Of a stretch of DNA of 64,000 bases, positions 18,793 through 28,400 are shown piece by piece; position 1 is the first letter of the stretch, and every line of letters begins with the position of its first letter. The DNA is from Paenibacillus lemnae (GTDB lineage Bacteria; Bacillota; Bacilli; Paenibacillales; Paenibacillaceae), in contig NZ_JABBPN010000002.1 of NCBI RefSeq assembly GCF_012933385.1, forward strand, positions 345,366 through 409,365, read 5' to 3'. The notes under the pieces were generated by a model that worked only from the letters and a program-made list of their open reading frames with translations, did not search any database and was not told the origin of the DNA. Both the position numbers and the translations under genes were made by a program.

Positions 18793-19665
18793 TCAAAAAC
18801 TTTCCAGTACCGCCTGTTTCATCTCTTCTACGGGGGCTGTAAGGCCAGTCCAGTATTCAAAAGCGAAGGCGCCCTGGTTTACGAACATGCCCAGTCCCCC
18901 ATGCACGCGGCATCCCCTCGCTTCACTTTCAGTGAGCAGCTTCGTCTTGAGGGGATTATAGATCAAGTCACTCACCACAATCCCCTCAGGAATCCATTCA
19001 GCTTCCACCGGCATTTGATCCACATGCGGATGCATGCCCACCGATGTTGTGTTGATAATGACATCGGCTGATGAAACGGCTTCTTCAGCTTCATGCTCGC
19101 CATAACCTCGGATAGTGGATGTACCCCCTCCCCATTCCTCAGCCAGCTGAACAGCTTTCGATGACGTGCGGTTTATGATCGAGATCGAACCTGCCATCTC
19201 CAGTGTTAAAGCATGAACAATGCCGCGTGCGGCACCTCCAGCCCCCAGCACAACAATATTGCTTCCGCTCAAACCCGGCAGCACTTCGTCCTTTAACGAA
19301 CGGACATATCCAATACCGTCCGTATTATAACCTGTCAGTACGCCATGGTCATTCACGATCGTATTAACTGCTCCGATCTTTGCCGCTCCTTCATCGATCT
19401 TGTCCAGATACGACATCACTTCCACCTTATGCGGTATGGTCACATTCACTCCGCGAAACCCGAGTACCCGGACAGCCTGGATGGCTTCCTTCAGGTTATC
19501 GGGTTTCACATGCAGCGGAACATAATGGCCAGAAATGCCGTGTGCCTTCAATGCCGCATGATGCATCACAGGTGATTTTGAGTGAGCGATCGGATCCCCC
19601 AGCACACCAAGCAGCAGTGATCCGCTCGTGGGTACAAATTGTTCAAGCAGCCGATTCCCTGTCAT
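18793..19665 (-). CDS. aroE: Shikimate dehydrogenase
   Basis: 290 residues. The N-terminal substrate domain has LGVLGDPIAHSKSPVMHHAA and GVNVTIPHKVEVM (catalytic Lys). The C-terminal NADP-binding domain has VVLGAGGAARGIVHAL and NTDGIGYVRSL, plus NTTSVGM. It reduces 3-dehydroshikimate to shikimate in aromatic amino acid synthesis. It follows yqeH by 35 bp in the same operon. Confidence 0.95.
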   Translation of the reverse strand: MTGNRLLEQFVPTSGSLLLGVLGDPIAHSKSPVMHHAALKAHGISGHYVPLHVKPDNLKEAIQAVRVLGFRGVNVTIPHKVEVMSYLDKIDEGAAKIGAVNTIVNDHGVLTGYNTDGIGYVRSLKDEVLPGLSGSNIVVLGAGGAARGIVHALTLEMAGSISIINRTSSKAVQLAEEWGGGTSTIRGYGEHEAEEAVSSADVIINTTSVGMHPHVDQMPVEAEWIPEGIVVSDLIYNPLKTKLLTESEARGCRVHGGLGMFVNQGAFAFEYWTGLTAPVEEMKQAVLESF

Positions 19666-19700
19666 GGTATTCTCCCCATTCTTTACTTCTTGGCATGATT

Positions 19701-20828
19701 CTAAATCAAGGACGGACGCAGCATCACCTTGACGCCCTTCGGTACATGAACCGCTGTTAATGCACCTTCATCACTGTTCACTTTGATCCAGCCCAGTCCC
19801 GAGATGAACACATCACATTTCGACCCCTTCGGAACCCGGATCTCATGCCTCGTCCAAGGCGGCATATCCTTCAGCCGATCACGGTTCGGCGGGGACAGAA
19901 GCTCACCCGCGTGGTCCTCATACAAGGAATCTGCACGCTCCAGTTTAGTGCGGTGAATCTTCAAGCGCCCGCTAATAAAAGAGGTGAATGACTGATGCTT
20001 CCCTTGGATAAAGTCAAAACGGCCCATGCCCCCGAAAAACAAGGTCTGACCCTCATCCAGCTGATAGACAACGGGTTTAAGCGGATTCTCCGGCATAACG
20101 ACACCCAGATCCTCACGACCCACCATTTCACTATATCTCCAAGGATATACGATACCCGGAGTATCAATAATATAACGTCCGTCATCCAGCGGAATATTAA
20201 CCATATCCAATGTGGTTCCCGGATACCGTGACGTGGTAAGTTCCTGATCCAGATCACTATAATCCCGGATCAGACGGTTAATGAGCGTCGATTTGCCCAC
20301 ATTCGTGGCTCCGACGACATAGACATCACGGTCTCCGCGGTTCTCTGCAATCGTCTCCAGCAGCCGGTCAAAACCCTGATTTTTCTTGGCACTGCACATA
20401 ACAATATCAGTGGTTCTAAGCCCGTGTTCTTTACACTGCTTCTGCACCCAGTTTAACAGCTTGTTCCAATTCGTAACCTTTGGCAAAAGGTCGGTTTTGT
20501 TGACAGCTAGTATAACCGGGTTATTGCCCACAAAACGCTGAAGACCGGAGATCAGACTGCCCTCAAAGTCAAAAATATCCACAATGTGAATGACTAATGC
20601 GTGCTTGCTGCCGATCTGACCGAGCAGACGAAGAAATTCATCCTGATCCACCGCCACTGCGGCTGCTTCATTGTAATTCTTGATCCGAAAACATCGCTGG
20701 CAGATGACCGGCTCCCGATCCCAGGCTTTCTCCGGCAAATAGCCGGGTTTATCTTGAGAAGCATGCTGAAGCGTGATGCCGCAGCCCCTGCATTTCTTGA
20801 TGTCTTGTCCCCCTGCAGCCCCACTCAT
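19701..20828 (-). CDS. yqeH: YqeH circularly permuted GTPase
   Basis: 375 residues. A four-cysteine zinc finger opens the protein (CRGCGITLQHA... CQRC). The G motifs appear in permuted order: G4 AVNKTDLLPK, G5 CSAKKNQG, G1 VVGATNVGKSTL, then G3 DTPGIVYP. YqeH acts in 30S ribosomal subunit assembly. The start overlaps the yqeG stop by 4 bp (ATGA). Length and motifs are normal. Confidence 0.95.
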   Translation of the reverse strand: MSGAAGGQDIKKCRGCGITLQHASQDKPGYLPEKAWDREPVICQRCFRIKNYNEAAAVAVDQDEFLRLLGQIGSKHALVIHIVDIFDFEGSLISGLQRFVGNNPVILAVNKTDLLPKVTNWNKLLNWVQKQCKEHGLRTTDIVMCSAKKNQGFDRLLETIAENRGDRDVYVVGATNVGKSTLINRLIRDYSDLDQELTTSRYPGTTLDMVNIPLDDGRYIIDTPGIVYPWRYSEMVGREDLGVVMPENPLKPVVYQLDEGQTLFFGGMGRFDFIQGKHQSFTSFISGRLKIHRTKLERADSLYEDHAGELLSPPNRDRLKDMPPWTRHEIRVPKGSKCDVFISGLGWIKVNSDEGALTAVHVPKGVKVMLRPSLI

Positions 20829-21361
20829 TTCTTATCCTCCTCTTTCCATAAACCCATTCTCCGAAGGCGGGTTAAGGCGATCTTCTCCACACGGCGGTTA
20901 AACAGGCGTGTAATCCATCCCTCGTCATTAATGGCGATCGGCATAACCAACACTGTAAAAAGACCCAGCCGGTTCCCTCCGTACACATCGGTCAGCATTT
21001 GATCACCGACCACTATGGTTTTGTCAGCAGTCAGGTTCATCATCTGCATCGCTTTGCGAAAAGGTGCATTGCTTGGTTTGCGAGCTTCATGAACATATTG
21101 AATATCCAGCGGAGTCGCAAATTTCGATACACGCTCCAGCTGATTATTAGATACGATAATCAATTGAAATCCGATCTCTTTGACTTTTTTAAACCATTCC
21201 AAAAGCTCAGGTGTCGCCAAGGGAGCCTTGGCTCCGACCAGGGTATTGTCCAGATCTGTAATAATGCCCCGGTAGCCCTGCTTGTACATCTCTTCCAGAT
21301 CGATATCATAAACCGTGTCGACACGCTGCTTGGGAATAAGCATCTTAAACAAATGATTCAC
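20825..21361 (-). CDS. yqeG: YqeG HAD-family phosphatase
   Basis: 178 residues, HAD superfamily, IIIA type. Motif I is ITDLDNTLVG (nucleophile Asp), motif II IIVSNN and motif III VVGDQMLTDVYGGNRLG. The substrate is not firmly known (phosphatidylglycerophosphate phosphatase activity is described for related proteins). It is the first gene of the yqeG-yqeM operon. Confidence 0.92.
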   Translation of the reverse strand: MNHLFKMLIPKQRVDTVYDIDLEEMYKQGYRGIITDLDNTLVGAKAPLATPELLEWFKKVKEIGFQLIIVSNNQLERVSKFATPLDIQYVHEARKPSNAPFRKAMQMMNLTADKTIVVGDQMLTDVYGGNRLGLFTVLVMPIAINDEGWITRLFNRRVEKIALTRLRRMGLWKEEDKK

Positions 21362-21478
21362 CTCAATTTCATAGGAAAAACTATACCATATTCCAAGTAG
21401 TTAGTAAAAATAAACAACAGTCTCATTTAGGATGGCCGATTCCAAAGAAATGCATCCATTTTTCTCCACACCGGGTGC

Positions 21479-21515
21479 AAAAAACCGCCCGCCGTTCCTT
21501 GCGGAAGGCGGACGG
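21479..21515 (-). terminator. Terminator after the tgpA-like gene
   Basis: On the minus strand CCGTCCGCCTTCC pairs with GGAACGGCGGGCGG over a 4-nt loop and is followed by six T. It lies 7 bp after the stop codon. Confidence 0.87.
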
Positions 21516-21521
21516 CAGGAA

Positions 21522-23741
21522 TTAAACGGTTTTCACCTTTTTCAATCCTTTTTTAAGTTCGGCAGCTTCCGCCTGTACCGTTTTCCACGCTTCATGATCC
21601 ACCTGAACCGGACTATATCTGGCATCTTCAAACCGTTTGAGCAGCGGGTTCAGTAAAGGTGCCAGTGACGGATGATGTTCCTTCCAGCGCAGTACCGATT
21701 CACGCAGCGTTTCTTCCGGACTGCGGGTTAATCCCTTTCGGTGTATAGACCGGATCCAGCGCTCCGTCTCGGCGATCACTTTATCAGCTGGCGTCAAAGG
21801 TCTGCCGCTGGTAAGGCGCGCTCGTATAAATCGGAAGTTCACGCGCATTCTCCAAAGAATATACCCGATCCATAACAGAATAATAACACCTGCCGCTATA
21901 CCAAGAATGGGATACAGATTGAAGTTGTCATCGCCAGCTGTCTCAGCTGCCGCTGTTTCCTGCTCTTCTTCTTCCACAGGTTCCTGCTCATCCGGCTCTT
22001 CTGGTACCACCGGCTCCTGAACCTCGCCTCCGGACAAAATCGGCATGGTGAAACCTGGTGTAGCTTCGATCGGAATCCAGCCGTATTCTTCACCGAAATA
22101 TACTTCTGCCCACGAATGGGCATCTGCATTGGTAACCGTATAGCTGCCTGAAGGCGTTCGGCTGCCGCCAGGTGACATAAACTGCTCATTCGGTACGTTT
22201 CCCGGGGCGTACCCCTTGACCCAGCGAGCAGGAATATCCAGAGAGCGCGCCATCATGACCATGGATGTGGAGAAATAATCACAGTAGCCTTCTTTGACTT
22301 CAAACAGAAAGCTGTCAACGAAGTCGCCGCTTTGTTTGTTCGACAGATTCGGGCTGTTGGTATATGAAAACTCACTGCTTTGTAAATACTGCTGCAGCAG
22401 CATCACTTTTTTGTACGGGGTATCTCCCCCTGAAGTGATGTCCTCTGCCAGTTCCTGGACACGGTCCGGGAAGCGCGATGGAATCTGTAGATATTCATCA
22501 TCCGCAGAATTGTTTCCATACAGCTCCTCATCTGATTTCTCCTTTAGCTGCTCCCATGGTATGACCGGCACCTCGGAAGTGACAGTGTAGGTTTTGGGAT
22601 AATAAGGCCTTTTCGGCTCGGAGATCAGATGAAGCTCGGCTCCTTCGGTTTTCCAGCGGAGAACACCGTTCTCCTCTGAATCAACGCGGTCCACGCTCAC
22701 CATGGAATAGGCTCCAAACAGCACAGGATACACGTTATCGTTAAGCATGGTGACATCCTGCTTCACCGTTTTGGTCGGGACGCCGGATTGTTCTTCAGGC
22801 AAGGCCTGGCCGACCTCAACCGATTCCGTGTCCCGCGCTCTTTGTCTGTCCGCCCAGCCGGTTCCGGAATAAACGCTTCTCGTCTCTCCCCGCCAGTAAT
22901 TTCGTTCATCTGATGAAATGGACATCACCGGGGAATAGTCGAAATTAAATCCGCCGCCGAGATCATTATCTTCCCGTCCATACCCTGACATACTTTCCCA
23001 GGAAGTCACAATGACGCCTCCCCCGGCCGCTCCCCCGCCGCTCGTCAGTGGAAGACCGCTCCACTCTCTCCAGGCTGTGTAGGGATCAGTTAGTGAAGGC
23101 TGAATGTTTGGCATATTCACCCCGGCAAACATAATCAGAGAGAATATGACCAGAATGTTGCCAATAATTTTGAACGGGTAACGCCGCAGCCGCTGCCACC
23201 CTTGCGGAAACCGGATACGAAACCGGTTAAAATGCTCCGTGACCAGCCACGCCAGCCCTGCACCTGCAACCCATGCCGTTTCATCCCACAATACAAAGGT
23301 TGTGAAAGAATCCAGCACGGCAAACGCAACAATATTCAAACCGACGAGCATCAATATTTTGCGTTTGCTGTTCGCCCAGACGGAAACAAAATTAAAGATC
23401 GCCCACGCCGCAAGCGCGAACCACAAATACGGCAGCGCATAATGATAACGCTCATCATTCAGCGCATCCGCAAAGCTTTCCGGAACAGGCATTCCATAAT
23501 TGGACAGGATCCTGTAAACGGCGTATATAATCAAAATTAGCTGAATAGGAATTCTATATACTCTTTTGACGAATACCAATACTTCAACGACTGCCGTTAT
23601 GGCCAGCGCTGCCACAATGCCTGCTGTTGTCTCTTCGTAAAGGATAGGTTCTGTATAGGATACCCACTGTGTCAGTAGAATCCAGATCCAGAGTATAGTC
23701 AATCCGTGAAACAGCCAAGAAGAACTTCGTTGCTGCCTCAT
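21522..23741 (-). CDS. TgpA-like membrane transglutaminase (DUF3488/DUF4129)
   Basis: 739 residues. Roughly six N-terminal membrane helices (to about residue 215) precede an extracytoplasmic transglutaminase-like domain with Cys in VKEGYCDYFSTSMVMMARSL, His in DAHSWAEVYFGE and GWIPIEATPGF, where Glu takes the place of the usual acidic third residue. An acidic linker, one more membrane helix (about 625) and a DUF4129 cytoplasmic tail follow. It forms an operon with a DUF58 and a MoxR gene, overlapping the former by 4 bp. The role is probably in envelope or peptide-crosslink chemistry; no substrate is known. Confidence 0.88.
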   Translation of the reverse strand: MRQQRSSSWLFHGLTILWIWILLTQWVSYTEPILYEETTAGIVAALAITAVVEVLVFVKRVYRIPIQLILIIYAVYRILSNYGMPVPESFADALNDERYHYALPYLWFALAAWAIFNFVSVWANSKRKILMLVGLNIVAFAVLDSFTTFVLWDETAWVAGAGLAWLVTEHFNRFRIRFPQGWQRLRRYPFKIIGNILVIFSLIMFAGVNMPNIQPSLTDPYTAWREWSGLPLTSGGGAAGGGVIVTSWESMSGYGREDNDLGGGFNFDYSPVMSISSDERNYWRGETRSVYSGTGWADRQRARDTESVEVGQALPEEQSGVPTKTVKQDVTMLNDNVYPVLFGAYSMVSVDRVDSEENGVLRWKTEGAELHLISEPKRPYYPKTYTVTSEVPVIPWEQLKEKSDEELYGNNSADDEYLQIPSRFPDRVQELAEDITSGGDTPYKKVMLLQQYLQSSEFSYTNSPNLSNKQSGDFVDSFLFEVKEGYCDYFSTSMVMMARSLDIPARWVKGYAPGNVPNEQFMSPGGSRTPSGSYTVTNADAHSWAEVYFGEEYGWIPIEATPGFTMPILSGGEVQEPVVPEEPDEQEPVEEEEQETAAAETAGDDNFNLYPILGIAAGVIILLWIGYILWRMRVNFRFIRARLTSGRPLTPADKVIAETERWIRSIHRKGLTRSPEETLRESVLRWKEHHPSLAPLLNPLLKRFEDARYSPVQVDHEAWKTVQAEAAELKKGLKKVKTV

Positions 23742-24985
23742 CGTAACCCACCTCCCAGCACAAAAGGCAGTTCTTCCAGCGATGATGCCGTGAAGCTCAT
23801 GACACCCCGGCTTTGGAGATAAGATGTAAAGTCTTTGGACTCCGTCGCGGAATCTCCGCCATCAATCTTCAACAAACACGGATTCATTCCGCGGTTTTCC
23901 GCCCATCGTATCGTTTGTACGATATCGTCATCTGCTGTCGGTGTGACAATCAGAAACAGAGCACCTTTCGGCAGCTCCCGGCCCACCCGATCCAGGGATG
24001 ACTGCAATGATTCCTTTCGGTCTGCATGAACATCAACCAGATGCTGAATCATAGCCATCCGCTCTCCCTGGAACGTGCTTGGAGGAAACAGATGAGGAAT
24101 TTTTCCTGTAGTAAACAGCCCGATGCCTGCATCTTCCTTACTTCCGTATTCAAGCAATGAAGCCGCTGCAGAGACAGCTGTCTCGAAATGCTGTGCATTT
24201 CGGAATCCTTTCTCGCTGCAGTTTAAAACAAGCATCGTTTGCGGATAGGATTCATGCTCGAATTCCTTGGATTTCCAGGATCCGGTCTTGGCTGTGGCGT
24301 TCCAGTGAATACGCGAAATCCGGTCTCCGTATACATAGTCTCGCACACCATTGATTTGTGTTGTTTCCCTGCGAGCAGGGGTCGTTGTGGTTTGCGCTCC
24401 GCCCAAACGGACACTGCGGAGATTGCGCTGCCAGTTCGGGATATACACCGTTCTGGGTAGAACCCGAAATTCCGTATTCACTTCAAAGCCCCCGCGGTGT
24501 TCCATAAGTCCGAATATATCCTCACTGATACATTCCGTTTTCAAAAAAGTATAACGTCCTCGCTCGAGGCCCGGTGTCTGGAAGGTTAACTCGCCTGACC
24601 CGCGCATACTCGGGATCATACTGTCTTCGAAGGACCAGGAGTCCCCGTTATGCCGCTGCAGCACTTCACGTATAACGAGATACGGCATAGGGAGCAGTCC
24701 CGGTATGGTTACCTGCATCCGGACATGAACCTGTTCACCTGCATGCAGAAGTCCGCCCTCAGATCCGCCTGCACTCACCGTTCTAGCTGCCTTAACACGA
24801 TTCACGCCGCCCAAGCTGAATCCAATTAAATAAACGGCGAGTAAACTGACCATCGAGAACAGCATCATCGCTGTTTTACCGCCTTGAAAAAGAACATAGA
24901 ACAAAACCATGCACCATACCGCCAATACTGCTGCCAAATTACCCGGCTTGATGCTGCCTAAAAATGCAGAAAGATGATGGCGCAT
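23738..24985 (-). CDS. DUF58 (vWA-like) protein
   Basis: 415 residues. Two N-terminal membrane helices (about 15-58) are followed by a beta-rich region and the DUF58 core, recognisable by VRDYVYGDRISRIHWNATAKTG (about 220-240). DUF58 proteins regularly occur with MoxR ATPases and transglutaminase-like proteins, as here. The 3' end overlaps the transglutaminase gene. Function beyond this association is not known. Confidence 0.88.
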   Translation of the reverse strand: MRHHLSAFLGSIKPGNLAAVLAVWCMVLFYVLFQGGKTAMMLFSMVSLLAVYLIGFSLGGVNRVKAARTVSAGGSEGGLLHAGEQVHVRMQVTIPGLLPMPYLVIREVLQRHNGDSWSFEDSMIPSMRGSGELTFQTPGLERGRYTFLKTECISEDIFGLMEHRGGFEVNTEFRVLPRTVYIPNWQRNLRSVRLGGAQTTTTPARRETTQINGVRDYVYGDRISRIHWNATAKTGSWKSKEFEHESYPQTMLVLNCSEKGFRNAQHFETAVSAAASLLEYGSKEDAGIGLFTTGKIPHLFPPSTFQGERMAMIQHLVDVHADRKESLQSSLDRVGRELPKGALFLIVTPTADDDIVQTIRWAENRGMNPCLLKIDGGDSATESKDFTSYLQSRGVMSFTASSLEELPFVLGGGLR

Positions 24986-24987
24986 GC

Positions 24988-25944
24988 CTATCTCCCCATT
25001 TGAACCGGCACTTTGACTTGTCTCAATATAAACTCAAGCACTGTGGCCGTGGTGGTCTTGTCCAGCCTCGACTCCGGACGCAGCAAGATCCGGTGGGAAA
25101 GCACATAGGGCGCCAGGGTCTTAACATCATCTGGCAGCACATAATCTCGCCCTTGCAAAAACGCAAATGCTTTCACAGCATTCATAAATGACAGTGTAGC
25201 GCGGGGACTTGCACCCAGCAGAACAGATGGATGTTCACGGGTAGCCCTTGTAATCCCCAGCAAATAATCGGCTACCGGTTCTCCCAGAAACACGTCCTGA
25301 GTCTCCTTCTGGATCTCTGCGATCGTGCTCATATGTGTAACTGGACGAAGCTTGTCCGTTAACTGGCCATGCTTGGATTTGAACATGAGTTCCCGCTCGG
25401 TTGCAGCGTCGGGATAGCCCAGACTTAGTTTCATCATAAAACGGTCGAGCTGCGCTTCAGGCAGCATGTACGTTCCTTCAAAATCGATTGGATTCTGAGT
25501 TGCACACAGCATAAAAGGATGAGGAAGCTGATGGGTTTCACCATCCACCGTCACACTTCGCTCTTCCATGACTTCGAGCAGAGCGGACTGTGTTTTGGTC
25601 GTAGCGCGGTTGATTTCATCCGCGAGAAGGACATTGGTCATCACGGGACCCGGACGGAAATAAAACTGTTCATCGCGGGGATGAAAGACGGAGACGCCTG
25701 TAATATCACTTGGAAGAATATCCGGGTTGCACTGAATACGCCGGTAATCTCCCTGCATGGTCTTGGCGAGCGCCTTGATCAGCTGGGTTTTACCGGTCCC
25801 GGGAACATCCTCGATCAATACGTGGCCGCCTGCCAGAAGAGCAGTGAGAAGAATCTGGATCTCAAACTCTTTACCAAGCAGGCAGGATTCCAGGTTGGAT
25901 CGCACAGATGATATGATGTTGATCGATTCTTGGCTTACGGGCAT
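24988..25944 (-). CDS. MoxR-family AAA+ ATPase
   Basis: 318 residues from the ATG at 25944, chosen because AGGAGG lies 10 nt upstream and the family normally begins near MPVSQESINIISSVRSNLE; the frame extends open to 26031 without support. Walker A is VPGTGKTQ, Walker B is VLLADEINRA, and sensor 1 is LCATQNP. MoxR ATPases act as chaperones for vWA/DUF58 partners, which fits the two genes downstream. It is the first gene of the operon; the group II intron lies upstream. Confidence 0.92.
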   Translation of the reverse strand: MPVSQESINIISSVRSNLESCLLGKEFEIQILLTALLAGGHVLIEDVPGTGKTQLIKALAKTMQGDYRRIQCNPDILPSDITGVSVFHPRDEQFYFRPGPVMTNVLLADEINRATTKTQSALLEVMEERSVTVDGETHQLPHPFMLCATQNPIDFEGTYMLPEAQLDRFMMKLSLGYPDAATERELMFKSKHGQLTDKLRPVTHMSTIAEIQKETQDVFLGEPVADYLLGITRATREHPSVLLGASPRATLSFMNAVKAFAFLQGRDYVLPDDVKTLAPYVLSHRILLRPESRLDKTTTATVLEFILRQVKVPVQMGR

Positions 25945-26098
25945 GTATGAATAACCTCCTGTAAGGGAATGATTAAATGGTTTATATCTATTGTACATGA
26001 ACATGGACGTCGAGTACATTACATCACCCATACATACCCTGCTTTACTATATCTGCAACTCACTAGAGTAAAGGGCAGACATCTCTGCCCCTCCTCAT

Positions 26099-26133
26099 CA
26101 AACCGTACGTGAGGTTTTCCCTCATACGGCTTT
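26099..26133 (-). ncRNA. Group II intron domain V
   Basis: Minus-strand hairpin with arms AAGCCGTATGAGG / CCTCACGTACGGTTT and a GAAA-type tip, the catalytic heart of group II introns. It starts 30 nt after the maturase stop codon. Confidence 0.9.
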
Positions 26134-26162
26134 CCGATGTTCGTCATTCATGTGCATGCAGA

Positions 26163-27455
26163 TCACAAGAGCGTTTTAAGTCCACATTGTGAGGACAGTG
26201 CTTTCACTTCGCGTAATGAGCTCATCCATCGCGTGCGTTGACGTTTCTTGGCAACCCATTTTGCTAGTCGCTGGAGGATGTACCAGTCCAGTTTCGCCAT
26301 CTTCTTTTGGCTGTAAGCTGTGTAGTAGTAGTTGCGCCACCCCTGTATTTTAGGGTTTAAGTATTCCAGGTGGTCCTGAAAGGTCTTGTGACGCATATTT
26401 GGTGGAGCCAGTCGCTCTTTTACGACCTCTCTGATTCGCTCCTCCGCCTTGCGACACAACCACTGCTGGGTCGTATAATATATTTTGCCTTGAGATGTCT
26501 CCGCTTTCGTCTTTCGATGGTGCATGCCTAGAAAGTCAAAGCCTTCTTCTCCTGTCCATAATCCGACAATACGCGTTTTGGTCGGATGCAGCGTTAACTC
26601 CAGGCGACCCATTATGACTTTAATGAGTTCGTAAGCCCGATCTGCATCTTTCTTCGTCTTGCAAATCACCACAAAATCATCTGCGTAACGAGTCAGTTCC
26701 CCAAATGCGCTGCCGTTTCGCTCCCACAGGAGATCGAAGTAATTCAGATAGATGTTTGCGAGCAAGGGAGAGATAACCCCGCCTTGCGGCGTACCTAAAT
26801 CGGAGCGTCTGATGCTTCCTTCCTCCATGACTCCCGCACCCAACCACTTCCTCACCAATTTCAAGATACGTCTGTCACTGATTCGCATTTCAACCAGCTT
26901 CATGAGCTTCTCCTGATTGATGTTGTCGAAGTAGCCTTGGATGTCGACGTCGACCACCCAATTCCCTTTGCGGTTACATGCTTTCCGAATGCGATCTAAC
27001 GCTTGCTTTGCACTTCGTTTTGGCCTAAACCCGAATGACGTTTCCTGAAAATCCGCCTCGAAGATCGGTTCCATGACGAGTTTCGCTGCCATCTGGATGA
27101 CGCGGTCTCTCACCGTGGGAATGCCCAGCGGTCGCTGCTTTCCATCCTTCTTCGGAATGTAATGACGTCTGACTGAGTGCGGATGATACTCGCCTTCTTT
27201 AAGAAGACGTTGACATTCGTGTACAAAGAGCACCTCTCCTTGTTTCTCGATGTCTGCCAGTGTCTCTCCGTCTATTCCTGCCGAGCCCTTATTGGCTCGT
27301 ACTCTTCGCCATGCTTCCCAAAGAATGTCCAGCCGGTAGACCTTGTCGTACAACGCGTGAAACCTTCGCTTCTTGCTTTCCTTGGCCGCATGACCTAGTT
27401 TCTCTTGGAGTTGTTGAACGTTTTCCTTTGGTGTTGTTAGCCGTTTGGCATTCAC
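26163..27455 (-). CDS. ltrA: Group II intron reverse transcriptase/maturase
   Basis: 430 residues from GTG at 27455, chosen because AAGGAGG lies 9 nt upstream; the open frame to 27527 has no such site. Reverse transcriptase blocks are intact: GSAGIDGETL, RRHYIPKKDGKQRPLGIPTVRDRV, FGFRPKRSAKQAL, the active site LTRYADDFVVICKT, and a C-terminal maturase X domain (RGWRNYY-like GWRNYYYTAYS). No HNH endonuclease domain follows, so the protein is of the endonuclease-minus kind. It would help splice and reverse-splice the intron. No frameshift is visible, so the element may be active. Confidence 0.93.
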   Translation of the reverse strand: MNAKRLTTPKENVQQLQEKLGHAAKESKKRRFHALYDKVYRLDILWEAWRRVRANKGSAGIDGETLADIEKQGEVLFVHECQRLLKEGEYHPHSVRRHYIPKKDGKQRPLGIPTVRDRVIQMAAKLVMEPIFEADFQETSFGFRPKRSAKQALDRIRKACNRKGNWVVDVDIQGYFDNINQEKLMKLVEMRISDRRILKLVRKWLGAGVMEEGSIRRSDLGTPQGGVISPLLANIYLNYFDLLWERNGSAFGELTRYADDFVVICKTKKDADRAYELIKVIMGRLELTLHPTKTRIVGLWTGEEGFDFLGMHHRKTKAETSQGKIYYTTQQWLCRKAEERIREVVKERLAPPNMRHKTFQDHLEYLNPKIQGWRNYYYTAYSQKKMAKLDWYILQRLAKWVAKKRQRTRWMSSLREVKALSSQCGLKTLL

Positions 27456-27993
27456 TGACTCGTACCTCCTTATGAAACTTGAACAAAGCAGGGCTCCTTC
27501 CCTCCTGCAGATTGTGTTGTCCTGCATTCTTCGGTACTATGAGCCCCTCGGACTCCCTTCCTGCAGACGGTTCACTTCACCTTTCGGGCTTATAGAGCGT
27601 CTCTTTACGGTTTCAAAAAAAAAAACCGTGCAGGGGAGGGCCTCCCCAGTTCACTGCATCCTCTTTCACACCATGCCGATTCCCTTACGCCGGAGGATTC
27701 TTCACTGCTGATCCAAGTTCTAAGCAGCTTCCGTGGCCTTCGTCCAATGCAGCGAGACTCGGCATCCTCTCTTCCCTCTTGCGAGGCCTTTTTGACGACG
27801 CGGCAGAATTCACTTTATGTTACGGCCTGGTACGTTGCTCGCCCCGTTTCAGACGGGTGCTTTCGTCGATACGCTTCTACGTACAGATTTCGCCATACGC
27901 AGGTATCCTAGCTACACAGGGGCTTGGTCCCTCCTGTGACCGGACTTTCACCGGCTAGAGAATGCGTGCTTAGCTGGGCACGCCTGCATGCGT

Positions 27994-28021
27994 AAAAGCC
28001 CCGGAATTTCATTCCGGAGCC
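27994..28021 (-). terminator. Terminator of the spoVA operon
   Basis: On the minus strand GCTCCGGAAT pairs with ATTCCGGGGC over GAA, followed by four T. The group II intron begins about 14 nt further on. Confidence 0.85.
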
Positions 28022-28046
28022 CGTATAACGCTCAAATAACTATGAA

Positions 28047-28397
28047 TTAACCCTTGGGTCGAACAATAAGTGCTGCCAGAAAAGAGAAAATGATCGCCGA
28101 GGAAATACCGGCACTCGTAATTTCAAAAATACCGGTCACCACACCAATCCATCCGTCCCGTTCAAGCTCACTCAAAGCCCCATGCACCAGGGAATTGCCG
28201 AAGCTCGTGATCGGAACCGAAGCTCCGGCGCCTGCAAACTTGATCAGCGGATCATATAAGCCGAACGCATCAGCTACCGCTCCTGCTACAACGAGGGTGC
28301 TCATCGTATGCGCAGGTGTCAGCTTGACCGCATCCATCAGGATCTGTCCGATTACGCAGATCAATCCTCCGATGATAAACGCCCATAAAAACTGCAT
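28047..28397 (-). CDS. spoVAE: Stage V sporulation protein AE (SpoVAEb)
   Basis: 116 residues, hydrophobic, four predicted membrane helices. The N-terminus FLWAFIIGGLICVIGQILMD and the central GAGASVPITSFGNSLVHGAL are typical of SpoVAE. With SpoVAC and SpoVAD it belongs to the channel that moves dipicolinic acid into the forespore and out again at germination. It is the third gene of an AC-AD-AEb set, the short form of the spoVA operon, and ends at a strong terminator. Confidence 0.93.
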   Translation of the reverse strand: MQFLWAFIIGGLICVIGQILMDAVKLTPAHTMSTLVVAGAVADAFGLYDPLIKFAGAGASVPITSFGNSLVHGALSELERDGWIGVVTGIFEITSAGISSAIIFSFLAALIVRPKG

Positions 28398-28400
28398 GTC

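Larger units (their letters stand above)
26064..27981 (-). mobile_element. Group II intron carrying a maturase/reverse transcriptase
   Basis: The 3' part shows domain V (26133-26099) with the catalytic AGC and a 34-nt hairpin, followed by a domain VI-like hairpin ending ...TTTACTCTA near 26064. The proposed 5' end is GTGCCCAGC at about 27981, followed by domain I motifs such as GCCGGTGAAAGTCCGG. The maturase gene sits in the domain IV position. It is inserted about 14 nt downstream of the spoVAEb terminator and upstream of moxR. End points are estimates within a few bases. Confidence 0.85.
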
